DNA of 64,000 nucleotides, taken from positions 9,116,232 through 9,180,231 of the forward strand of contig NC_031501.1 of NCBI RefSeq assembly GCF_000237925.1, in the 5' to 3' direction. A program made the position numbers and the translations under genes. How positions within the stretch are numbered: the stretch's first letter is position 1; the number at the start of each line of letters is the position of its first letter. Below the pieces are notes generated by a model. The model was not told the DNA's origin and searched no databases. It saw only the letters and a program-made list of their open reading frames with translations. Of the stretch, positions 9,590 through 22,900 are shown piece by piece. This DNA comes from Schistosoma mansoni (lineage: Eukaryota > Platyhelminthes > Trematoda > Strigeidida > Schistosomatidae).

Positions 9590-10402
9590 TATATACGGTT
9601 GGACTTCTCAGATGACCTAGCCCTCTTATCTCATAAACAAGAACAAATACAAACGAAGACAACAAATGTAGCAGCAGCCTCTGCATCAATAGGCCTCAAC
9701 ATACACAAAGGAGAAAGCAAGATACTCAAATACACCACAGAGACCACCAACACAGTCACTCTTGATGGCGAAACTCTGTAAGAGGTGGAAACATTCACGT
9801 ACCTGGGAAGCATCATAAAGAAACAAAGAGGATCGGATGCAGACGTAAAGACAAGGATTGGCAAAGCAAGGGCAGCATTTCTACAATTGAACAACACATG
9901 GAACTAAAAACAACTGTCAACTAACTTCAAAGTGAGAATCTTCAATACAAACGTCAAGACAGTCCTACTGTATGGAGCTGAAACGTGGAGAACTACTACG
10001 ACCATCATCAGGAAGGTACAAGTATTTATAAATAGTTGTCTACGCAAAATACTCAACATTCACTGGACGGATACTATCAGCAACAGTGTTTTATGGGAGA
10101 GGACAAACCAGTTTCCAACTGAAGAGGAAATTAGGAAAAGACATTGGAAGTGGATCGGACATACATTAAGGAAATCATCAAACTGTATCACGAGGCAAGC
10201 CTTAACTTGGAATCCGGAAGGGAAGTGGAAAAGAGGAAGGCCAAAGAACAGATTACGCCGGGAGATTGAAGCGGATATGAAAAGGATGAATGTTAACTGG
10301 AAAGAACTGGAAAGGATTGTTGAGGACAGAGTTGGATGGTGAATGCTAGTGGGCGGCCTATGCTCATCCTCCACGAGGGGTAACAGGCGTAAGTAAGTAA
10401 TA
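9590..10402 (+). mobile_element. RTE-type LINE, C-terminal RT and 3' end
   Basis: Same family as 3843-4632: [77 protein letters not shown] and RVGW. The frame has in-frame stops near 9780 and 9906 but is otherwise collinear. It ends GGCGTAAGTAAGTAA. It is 5'-truncated at the RT domain and not functional. Confidence 0.78.
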
Positions 10403-10961
10403 TATATGGTTCCTTTGTTTCTTACTCTTCATCATTTCTTTTAAATAATCAGACTTGTATATAGAAAGAGTATGTATCAGTATTAACTTTCGGACACTGT
10501 ACATCAAGGTACTAATATCCAATAAATCTCTCTTGAGTGATGTTATCGGGGTGGGGTGGGGGTAGGGGTAAGGATTTGAAAATCCTCTAATCAATTGTAA
10601 CTATGCAAAAAAGAAGTTTTTCAGAATATAAAGTAAAATAAACACAAATATAACATCATATATATATATTTCTATTCTAAACATTTCATATTTCTATACA
10701 ACACATACAAAAGGTGAAAATTCATTCAGTCAAAAGTGTTTTAAACGGGTAGCATAACACCTATATATTAATATATCATATGATGTATACATTCTACCTA
10801 GAAGATATACATATATATGCCTAATTGTTTTAATGAATGAAAGTTAATTCAATATCAAGATCAGGAGGGATAATCGGATTATTCCCTCATTCAATCAGTA
10901 TCATCATTAATCAAAGTGTTTAATAATTGGAACAGACATTGGTAGATGTTACATAATAGAA
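10403..10961. other. 3' flank of NDUFA10, AT-rich
   Basis: No gene seen. Contains AT simple-repeat stretches (about 10660-10680 and 10770-10820). On the minus strand an ATTAAA at 10828-10833 lies about 130 bases beyond the NDUFA10 stop and is a possible polyadenylation signal. Confidence 0.45.
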
Positions 10962-13900
10962 TTACTTCCAAATATATCGTTTTGGTAGATCAGCACTGAA
11001 ATTAGATTTAGCTATCCATGGATTAAACATTATTTCAAGGATACTTTTAAATTTTGGATTATATGCAGGTGGTATACAAGTACGAGGATCCTAAAAGAAA
11101 AAAAAACAAACAAACGATGTAATGAGAGATTGAAATCAAATCGAAATTTATACATACACACACATACAATGTGACTTATGCTAGGGTATAGTCAAAGGTT
11201 AGAAGGGTCAACTCTCCCGCTTCAATCACTCTCACATGGCCCAGTCAGTCACAGCGTAGAACTTCGTACGTACATACATCAGTTCGAGCTGTTATACCAC
11301 ATTAGCACAAAGATGCAGTTGTCGATTCAAATCCCATAGTGGTAGAAGTATTAAGAGTATAAGCAGTAATCGGAAATATTAAGTTTTGAAGATGTTATTC
11401 AAGGAGTATAATCCAGTGAAATAAATTTGAAAAGAAAAAAAAATAGAGACATGAAGAATTCAGAAGATTAGAATTTTGGAGGACACAAAGAGTGGATGCA
11501 CCTTCGCCATTGCACACGATTTTGAGCTATGTCATTCAAGGTCTCTAACCATCAGTTGCGAATCCCAACCAGGTAGTCTACACCTACCAACATGACTCAG
11601 TCCACGTGTCAATGAATTCATGGATTTGTGCTACGTTTTGGTCTGGCCGCCCTTAGCTTTCTTCCAACCTACTCCTACACCATAAAACATTGCACATCGG
11701 GGCAGTCGGTGGTTGGACATATGTAACACGTGTCACATCCATCTCAACTGATGAAGTTTCACTTCTTCATTAATCAATTTGCCATCCTTACCTAGTACCC
11801 GTTTCTTAACAAGTGCATTACTTACTCAATGGTCCTCGGATATACGAGCAATGCTTCGACGACACCTATGATCGAGTACTAGTAGTCTACGAATATCCTC
11901 TACTCTTATCACATGGCTACGAGTATACAGTCACGGTCAGGGAAGTCCTACTCACTGCCCTCTTGTGACGGTGTAGTATCGGTTGATATGTTAAGCTCAT
12001 ATACCTACCTTATTGGAGCTTCAGGACAAGTCAATTCACCTATCCATCATGAGTTATGTTTCGACCTTGTTAATTATTCACTTATTAACCCTGACCATTT
12101 TTATATCAGCCTAGGTGTGTGTACACTTTCTTATCCTATTCATCACATGTCTGTCATTTATTGTTGTCTGACTATAAATATTGATTAACGCTTGATAAAA
12201 GTGAGTCGACTTACCCGCCATCCCCAATGCGTGTCATTTTTGTTTCGGTCGCTAATATTTACTCATGTGCTTATAACTCTGTGGCCTACGTCATTTGTCA
12301 ATAAAATTGTAGTTGCCGCTTCTCTTTGCCTCCTGATTTTATGCACCGTTAAGGTTTGTATCATAACGGTTATCAGGGTGAACGATTAACGAAGCGCAGT
12401 ACTACAGTAAGAGTGTTGTTTAGCGAAATTGAGAGGATGAAAAGCGAATGTTCCGTGAGAGCTTTAATTTGGTTGATGGATATGGAGGATCCAACTAGGG
12501 AAGTTGGAAAACCCTCATTCCAAATCAATGGTTCACATGGGCTCTCTTCAACATCATAGAGTATATATTTACATATATCAAGACAATAAGTTGTTTATCG
12601 TTATTATTATTATTATTTAGACACATAAATATTGGTACAAGGAAGTACCAGATACATATGCGCCGCACAAATCTCATTTGATTTGTGTATGGACCGTGAT
12701 ACTGCCCAGGTGCCAAAACTGAAGCAAGTGGTTTTCTTAGGGGACAACACACGCAGCCTTTGACCTAAAGGTCTGATCCACAAGGCAGTGGAGCATCGTG
12801 AGGAGATGCAGTTCCATGGTAGTCGGTGACCAACGATTGATTCATACACCATTTGTTCCCTCAGGATACTGGAGCCAGCCCATGTGCACCATTGGTTTGG
12901 AATCAGGGTTTTCCAACTCCCCTAGATGAACTTTCGGTGTCCACCAACCCGGTTAAAGCGCCGGACATTCGCTTTTCATTCTCTCAATTTCGTAAACAAC
13001 ACCCCGTCACGAGAAGGCAGTGAGTAGGACTTCCCTGACAGAGGCTATATACGCGTGGCCATGTGAGTGCATTTCGAGAGGGAGGGCGGACTCTCCCCAC
13101 TCTCGGCCGTACCAGGGCATTTGTCGGACGTAAACTGATTGATTTTAATAACGAAAGCATTATTAGATAATTAAATTTAAGCTTAAGACTAAGAGACTGA
13201 CACCTTCAAATTAGGGTTACACTTAAAATTAATATATGTATATACAGATTAACTGCAAAACCTAATCCCAATTCTACACCATAATCACAAATCTAATCGA
13301 TAAGTCTTGTTAATTGAACGCTATACTCCGATCCTAAGCTATTCTCGTAACCCCCAAGCTAGAACTACACAGCGACTTGAACAAGAGAGAAAAGGTGGCA
13401 AAATATGCGAGAAGCACATTACTCCAAAGGTTCATTTATGTACAGACAATGTAGGATTTTTATAGTAGTTTAGAAGTCCTTGGGTTATCCCGAACATTCT
13501 GGAATGTTACTAAACATAGTAACAGTATAGTAATCAGTTAATCAGAACCTCTACATGTGACTTTTCATTTTTGTAATGTTTCTAGCAAAACTTCTAATCA
13601 AACGTTGATTGGATAAAATGTTTCTTAATGTTTCCTGAGCTTGTCATGTCTATTGCAAGAAATTTTCACTAATATCCCAATTCTAAGGCACAATCTTAAT
13701 CTTAAAAGAGTAATCCTAGCATCATTAATCACTTCATTGTGATTGACTAGACTGGGTTAAATATTAGTCAAGTTCACTCAAACTCACCTCCATATAAATT
13801 CACTTAGTATTGTTTATTTGAATGTTCCTATTGATGTTTAGGACTGCAACTGGTCAGTCTCTTATTGGCATATGTGCATACTGTACGTATTGCCTCGATA

Positions 13901-16900
13901 ATAGCCTTAATTCACAAGCATTATAAGTAAAGATGGATAGTGACTAGCAGTGGAATCCACGATGCGCGTTTCGTCCTATTTGGGACTCATCAGTTTGATG
14001 TACCTACATCTCAGAGTTGATGTTCAGTGAATTTAATTGAATTTAAACTTCACCCCATTGAACAAGCAAGTGGCTATCAGGACTCAGCAGCTGAGTGGAT
14101 AACGCGATGACGTTTGAAGCGAAAGATACTGGGTTCGACTGCCGGAATAACAACAAAAACATTGAATAGTAAGAAAAAATGGATAGTGGCTAGTAGTGGA
14201 ATCCAAGACCTCCATAAAGTTCAGCTTTATTATATTTATTAAAGGTAATTTATAACAAAAGAAATAAAACTGATCAAAACTAACCATATGAATAGCTGCA
14301 CCTTGTAATTCTTGTGCTTCATAAGTATAAGTTAATTCATTCATCTCCATGGGTATTTCTACTGCATCAAAAACCCTTGTAAATTTATCATGAGCATTTG
14401 AAAAACTTGAAAAATAAAAATAAAAAATGAATTCAAAGTTAATTCATTATACGAATAAGAACTGATGAGTATATATCAGTCTGATAATATTTGTATATTG
14501 ATTGGCTTGAATCTTTCTATTGATGTTTAAGAGCCCCCACGCAATAATCGTGAACAGTGGTGGGTAGTGAAAGCAAGAGAGATGGAAAAGGCAGCGGCAA
14601 TAGGGAAAAGCAGACAACTATTCAGACTTGTTAAAGAAACAGGTATTAGGAACCCAACTATTAGCGAAACTAACTCAGATAAAGATGGACATATGATTCA
14701 TTTTCAATCCAGGAGATTGAATCGATGGGCAAAACACTCTAGGGATCAGTTCAACTGGCCTTCAGTTACCCACGATCCCCAGTCGCCTTGAATCACAAAT
14801 TAATGTAAGTCCTCCAACTATTTACGAGGTTGAAAAAGCTATAGGAAATCTGAAGCGAGGGAGAGCAGCAGGCCCTGACAGGTTTACTCCTGAGATTTTT
14901 AAGGATGGTGTTCCAGTACTAGCAGCGAGATTGACTGAGGTCTTAGGCAGAATCTGGGAACTGGACGTAATTCTATCTGACTGGTCCCAATCACTGATTG
15001 TGCCAGTCTATAAGGAAGGATAAAAGTCCTCTTGTGACAATCACAGAGGAATCAGTTCGACTAATATAGTGTCTAAAATATTAGCTTCAATGATACTTCG
15101 ACGCCTAACCAAAGCTCGCAAAGAGTAGGCTAGAAAAAACCAGGCTGATTTTCGACCTGGACGTGGTTGTATGGACCAGATATTCACACTACGACAGTTT
15201 CGAGAACATAGTCAGTCAGTCAGTCAGCTACAACGTAGGACCAGGCACATATATGCATCGGTCCAAGATGCCATACCTCGTTAGAACAACAAGATGAACA
15301 CCGAATTCAAAGTAGTTAATTTAGTGGTGGTGGTATTTTATAAATTATAGGTTGTATATAAGGATATAGTATAAGGAGGAAGAAAGTTATGAAGCAATTT
15401 TAATCTCAAGGTTTAAGGGAAGATAAAGAGTGTATACACCTACACCATTGTGATCGATTCTGAGCCATGTCACCTAGAGTCTCCAACCATTGGTTACGAT
15501 AGTCACGCGGACCCCAACCAGGTAGTCTGCATCTGCCAACATGGCTCAGGCTAGAAGATAGTGACTTCAAGCACTGATGCCATGTTTTGGTTTGGCCGCC
15601 CCTAACTCTCTTCCAACCATCCCCAATACTAGTCATCATAGAGCGTCGTGGTAATCGGTGTTCAGGCATTATTTATTATTTATTTAAACACATATATATT
15701 GGTACAAAAGGGCACCAGATACATATGCGCCACACAAAATAATGAAAGTAGGAAGAGAAGGGATGAAAAGATAAGGCGGACTGAAACGTACAACCAGAAG
15801 AACTCTCTCAGTTAGGAAAGTTATAGCCACTCTTTATGAAGAAAGTAAAAGAAGGTTACAGCAGGATCGCCACTGGCTTCTATTCTGAGCCATATCTGAT
15901 AACGTCTCTAGCCACTGTGTTGCACCATCTCTCGGACCCCAGCCAGGGAGTCGTGAAGGACCAACAGAAGCTAGCCCTTTGCAGCTTTCTTTCATGCCAC
16001 GACACCATGTCATACACTAGTGTTGCCACTGGATGTCAGCAATCCTTCGGAGACAACGATGATCGAACACAGAGAGTCGTCTGACATCCTCAACTCGGAG
16101 AGGCCAGGTTTCACAAGCATAGAGCAAAACTGCTCTCACCGACGCGTTGTAGATCCGACCTTTTACAGCCAGACTAACATCACGAAGGTGCCAAAGATGG
16201 CCCAGATTGGCATAAGCCGCTCTGGCTTTCATTATACGTGCATCAATCTCATCACTCACGCCACCACCAGCACTTATATAGCTACCTAGATACACGAACT
16301 TCTCAACTACTTCAATCTGCTCACCATCCAGGGTGAGTACAGGATGAGAATCCTGCCAGTCTTGTAGGAGTACTTTGCACTTTGAAGGTGCAAAGCACAT
16401 GCCGTACCTGCGGACACTGATTGCCAACTGATTAGGCATACGTAACACGTGGCCCAACCATCTCAGTCGATGAAGATTCATCACCTCATCAACTGATTTA
16501 CCATCATTCCCTAATACCCTGCGTCTAACCTCACTATTACTTACCCGGTTATCCCAGCAGATGCGAGCAATATTTCTAAGGCATCTGTGGTCAAATACTA
16601 GTAACTTACGAGTATCTTCTACTCTTAATGGCCATGTTTCACAGCCGTAAAGTAGAACAGAGCGAACTGCTGCGCAGTATACTCGTCCCTTAATTGATAG
16701 ACGGATATCTCGTCTTCGCCATAGGTGACGTAATTTGGCAAAAGCCAAACGAGCTTATTGAATCCGTGCTGAGATTTCGTCGGACACCAACCCATTAGGG
16801 CTGATCAGACTTCCAAGATAAGTGAAGTTGTCCACGAGTTCGACTACTTCACTCCCTATCCTTAGTTCAGGTGTTGACGCAGGCCAGTCCTGGAGTAACA

Positions 16901-19900
16901 ATTTACATTTGGATGGGGAGAAACGCATCCCAAACATCCTGGCATTATTACTGAGTTCCAACAGAAGACTCTGCATTTTGTCAGCGTCTTCACCAAACAG
17001 GACTATGTCATCTGCGTATTCTAAGTCGCTTAGTGGTCCCCTGGTAAGAGATCAATTCCTGAAAATTCAGTCGCAGAGAGTGTTATTTCCAGCAACAGGT
17101 TTATAATGAAGTTAAACAAAAATGGGGATAGTGGACAACCTCGACGGACACCACTTGAGGTTGTAAAATCATATGACAGTTCGCCATAAGCTCTCACTCG
17201 ACTAATAGTGTTCGAGTAAAGAGCCTTCACAAGGTTTATGTACTTCTCAGGTACACCTTTCAATGACAGACACTGCCACAGAACCTCTCGGTCTACAGAG
17301 TCAAATGCTGCTTTCAAGTCAAGAAAAACTATCATTGTCGGACGCCGATAAGCACGTCTGTGCTCTAAAACTTGACGAATGGTGAATATGTGGTCGATAC
17401 AGCCACGACCAGGTCTGAAGCCAGCCTGATTTTCTCGTGTTTGCAGTTCACGAGTCTTAGTTAGGCGCCTGATAATTATTGAGGCTAGTATTTTAGATGC
17501 TATGTTAGTGAGACTAATCCCTCTATGGTTATCGCAGGATGATTTTTACCCCTTTTTATATATTGGGACAATCAGTGATTGTGATCAGTCGGATGGGATT
17601 ACGTCCGTCTCCCAGATTTTAGCCAGAATATTAGTCAACCTAATCGCTAAAATTGGACCACCATATTTAAAGACCTCTGGAGCCAATCCATCTGGACCAG
17701 CTGCTCTTCCTCGTTTCAGATTACTTATAGCCTTTTGAACTTCAAGTAGGGTCGGGGGGCCTACTTCAATGTTCCATTCAGGTTTTCTGGGAATAGTGGG
17801 TAGTTGTGCAGTAGCTGAAGGCCAGCTAAACTGCTCCTTAAAGTGTTCCGCCCATCGTTCTAAACGTTTGGGTTGAGAGCAGATAAGGGTTCCGTCTTTT
17901 TCCGAGATTGTCTCACACTTGACTTCTTAATTCCGGTTTCTTTTATTAGTCTGAATAGTTGCTTGGTGTTGCCTACAGCCGCTGCCTTTTCCATCTCTTT
18001 TGCTTTCATTGCCCACCACTGCTCACGATCGTTCCTTAGACTTTTAGTTAACCTAGATCTAATTTCTTTACGCTCTTCGTCATGTTCAGAGCCTGATGGG
18101 ATGAGTTTATGCAAATCCATCAGTGAAATAGACATAGAGGAAATCCACTGGTTTTTTTGAGCCCTATGGTTTAAATGACTAATAGATGTTACAGCTGTTT
18201 CCACAGCTGTTCGTATGTCTTTTCAAGCAGCATCTGGGTTAGTTTCGTTTACAGAACTGCCTAGATGTGAACTCAGTCGTTTCTGGAATTCGCATTTGGC
18301 TTTCTCGTCCTCCAGTTCAATCCTAATGGAACATAGACACACATTCAGACGCACCACAATTGTAGTATTTCTCGACTTTAAGACGGCATTCGACTCCGTT
18401 GATCGTGAGGTTCTATGGCAGTGTTTGTCACTGAAAGGAGTACCAAAGAAGTACATTAACCTCATAAAGGCTCTTTACTCGAACAGAACTGGTCGAGTTA
18501 GAGCCTATGGCGAACTGTCATCAGAATTGATTACCTCAAGTGGTGTTCGTCAGGGCTGTCTACTTTCGCCATTCCTTGAATAACATCTTCAAACCCTAAT
18601 CCTTCACATTAATGCTTATACTCTTACTACTTCTATCACTATAGGATTTGAATCGACAACTGCATCTCTGTGCTAATGTGGTATGGCAACTTGAACTGAT
18701 GTACGTACGTAAGAAGTTTTACGTTGTGAATGACTGAATATATTTGATAATATCTCAAAATTTACAGCGTTAAACAATCCTTGAAGCTATAAGTAGGCCT
18801 CTTCACCCCGAATCAGTTTTTCCATTCAGTCGAACTGACATGAATCTGGATCTAAACAATAAATATTTTTTTCTTTACTAACAAAGTGTTAATTAACTAA
18901 TGAAAAAGAAAAATTTCAAGATGATTCACTTACCCAAGTCTGTAATTCGTTAAACTATGTGGATATCTTAAAGCAAGACGCCATTGAAGAAATTTATAAT
19001 CATCACGCATTAAACGTTCACCATCTAAGTCAACTTCAGTAGCATTTTGTGCAATCTTTAAAAGAAATACATTGAATGAAAGTAAAAAAAATGTGCTCAA
19101 ATAGTAGAAGATGATTGATTCTATATTGAATCAGGTAGTAGTATGTATCTGTAGTACTTAAGTTGATGATTGTCGAGAAATGTGTACTCACAACTCTCTC
19201 TTTCTTTCTTCACACCAAGTAGAAGCTCAATGACTCACATTTCTAATTCTGATCCGTTCATCATATCGGATGATCATTCGTATAATGATATCAGTGACAA
19301 ATATTACGCAGTTTTTGATATAAGAGATTCTATTCATAGATGGTTCATTAATTAAATCATTCCGTTTTGAATTAGTTACAAAAAGAAGTCGTGTTCTACT
19401 TACCTCAAACTAACCATATGGTTAGTATCATTAACTTCTAAACAAATAGTGTATCCTAAGGCTAAATAACATAAACATATACTTAGTAGATATGAGCTAA
19501 ATTACATGCGTAACTCTATAACAGAATATCACTAGAAATCCACCTCTCTAATCTAATCACACTCATTATTAATTCATCAAAATGATCTTTAAACTACATA
19601 GAAACTCTTTAAGAATAGTCGTTCAGCTTTTAATGTATGTCAGTAGGTGAGAATCTTCTTGTTGCATACAACAACACTAAAGTGAAGAATTCTTCATGAA
19701 CCTTTAAACCTATACAAATTATCCAGATTTATAAGTACAGTGGTCTATCGATTAAGTGCTCGCGTGCGAGACTGATAGGTCCTGGGTTCGAATATCGCGA
19801 GGCGAGATCGTGGATGCGCACTGCTGAGGGGTCCCACAATAGGACGAAATGGTCGTCCAGGGCTTCCAGGTTTTCCATGGTGGTCTAGCTTTAATTGACT

Positions 19901-22900
19901 CATGATCTCAACTACATACAATAAAAAACATTGTTTTTCAAACATTACTTTCTATGCAATTATCCGATTAAGATAGACAGTTATAAATAGGCGATAAGAT
20001 TGTTTGGTTTATAAAGTTTTATGACAAATCAGTATAGTTTGATGTTTCAACATATTACTACCATTAATCTTTTAAAAGTAGTATGGACAAGATGAAGTCT
20101 ATTTTTGAGAGTTGCTTTTAAGTCATTTAGAATATAGATAATGTTGAAAATGTCATGACCTCTGAGTTACTGGACAGTTTAGTTGTAAGGCACACACATT
20201 GTCTTTCTAGACAACATTAACAGTGCGTACTTTAATAAGAAGTGAGCGATTAGAATTTCTCCACAGTTCAATAATAGTTTGTTCTGTTAATATGGAATTC
20301 GATTGATCAAGAGAACAAACTATGAGTCAGTTTTGTGAAAAAATCTCGGTAACTTATTCCCCTTCAAATTGAGTGCTGATAATGTTGTCTAGGAAGATAA
20401 TGTATGCTTCACAACTAAACCGTCTAGTGGCTCAAAAATTATGACATCTTCAACATTTTTATTCTGAGCTATAAATATTCTTCATCTCCGAAAACTGATA
20501 GCTAAGAACAGAAGAAAAATAATGAAGAATAAGGCACAATCGTAAAACATTCGGTTAGGTTTGTTTGAACACAGTTTATGTATTTATTTATTTAAACACA
20601 TAAATATTGGTACAAGGAGGTACCAAGTAGATATGCGCCGCGCAAGGCACTTGATTTATGTGTGGGCTGTGATACTGTCTGGGTATCCAAACCGAAGCAG
20701 GCGGTTTCTTTAGGGGACAACACACGCAGCCTTTGACTCAAAGGTCTGATCCACAAGGCAGTGGAGCATCGTGATGAGATGCAGTCTCATGGTAGCCGGC
20801 GACCAACGATTGATTCATACGCCATTTGTTCCCTCAGGATACTGGAACCTATGTTCACGATTGGTTTGGAATGAGGGTTTCCCCAACTCCGTGTCCACCA
20901 ATCCGGTTAAAGCACCGGACATTCACTTTTCATCCTCTCAATTTCGTAAACAACACCCCCGTCAGGAGAAGGCAGTGAGTAAGGCTTCCCTGGCAGAGAC
21001 TATATATACGTGGCCATGTGAGAGCATTTCGAGAGGGAGAGTGGACTCTCCTCCCTCTCGGCTGTACCAGGGCATTTGGGGGCAATCTAGAGGATAAATC
21101 AGGGATAATATCCATTCATATTATCGAGTGTAGTACAATTAAATCGGTGAATTCATCGGAAACCGAAGATCATTATGCAAAATATGAAATCATCATCCAT
21201 AATGGAATTCAGATGCCCAAAAAGAATTTCAAATACACAACATAAAAACAAGATTCTAAGAGTATACCATAAATATTAATGAACTACTTTCCAAAACAAA
21301 TAACTTACAATATAGTTATCATCATCATCATAAACATTCACTGTTGAAGCATCAACAGTTATGATATGAGAGTAACGGTCCATATTTTCTATATAATAAT
21401 TTCCAAGTATATCTTCATAAGCATTTAAAAATTCATCCGTTAGATTGCGTGCATTTACCTCCCAAGGCTAAAGAAAAATGTTAATCAAACATTCCTTTAG
21501 TAAAAAAAATGAATATCAAATATATATGTATATTCAGAAGGGGTTTTGTGGAGATTTCAGTATTTTTCAAAGTTGAAATCATGAGTCGACTTCAAGATAC
21601 ATGTCCTGGAGTTCTAGTGAGAAGCAGTGATCAGTGGAGTTCAACCAGGTCTGTTGTAAGATATCAACTCACTGATGATATTGGTGAATGGTTGCTCAAT
21701 TTCGTGGATCGGTTGAAGTTAGACATTAACACCGTTGGATGCCGGCTAGATCAGTGGTCTATCGGTTAAGGGCTCTGGCTCGAAAGTGGTAGGTCCTGGG
21801 TTCGAATCTCGCGAGTGCGGGATCGTGGGTGCGCACTGCTGAGGAGTCCCATAATAGGACGGAACGGCCGTCCAGTGCTTCCAGATTTTCCATGGTGGTC
21901 TAGCTTTGATCGACTCATGATTTCAACTTTGAAATATATGTATATTGTTTAGAGCAATTAAACAGAGTCCCGATAAAATAGTCTACAATCTCATACAAAT
22001 CTATGCTAGTTCAAGTTGCTATACTATGCAACAGAGTAGTAAGTGTATATGAAGAAGTATATTCATAGTGAATAACTGCAATATATACAAAATGGTGATG
22101 GAGATAAATAAGAAATCATAAGTTTCACGTGTACCGGAATAGCAAGAATTGAACATATATGAGCTATAGCAATTGTTTTAGGATCAAATCATACGAGGTT
22201 TACAATGAACATTGGATTATAATCAGTGCGACTCAGTTTGAAAGTATAATCCTATTTATATGACTCAGACCATTAGTTCAGAAATTAATTTATAGATTGA
22301 ATTTATACGTTAGTTTGGATACTCTCTGAACTATTTTTCTCTATTTGACTAGTAACTGTGTACATGTAACATGTGTTAGAGTTATTGCAAATCAAGCATA
22401 TTCACAACTTTACCAGATTCTTTTCATTCAGTCAGTAATCAACTTACAGCCTGGAGCAAATATGAGCTAGCTGAAGTCGTCATACCACATTAGAACGACA
22501 AAATGAGTAGCAAACGAGTCGAAATAATGTAATAACGATGGTAATGAGAAAAACTAAGGATTGAGAATGTGGTTTGAGAAGATTAACTGAAAAGATATGT
22601 ATTCAACGAATGTTAGGTGGTTGGATGTGTCAACAGGAAGATTTACGAAACCTAGGTTTCAAGCTAGTTGACATTCGTCGCCAAGGTGTACCTGTATTCT
22701 TGAAGGAACTTATGCACCCTGGTGGATTAGATATTGTGTCACCCAGTTGGGGACGTTGCCACTGAGCTATTTGGGATGCAACTAACCAGTTGTAGAAGTG
22801 AGTTATTTACAATTGATTGATCAGAGAGTAGTGATCAGTTTCATGTTTGTCAAATCCTTCTTATTGTTGATCAAATCCTATAGACTAAGAAATGAATACT

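Noticed and set aside
12613-12852. Open frame beginning [20 protein letters not shown], repeated at several loci
   Set aside because: It recurs only because the R520 retroposon recurs; reading frames differ between copies and no domain is visible.
15205-15232. CAGT repeats considered as a CRISPR-like or satellite array
   Set aside because: The repeats are a few units of the RTE 3' tail; no spacers or array exist anywhere in the window.
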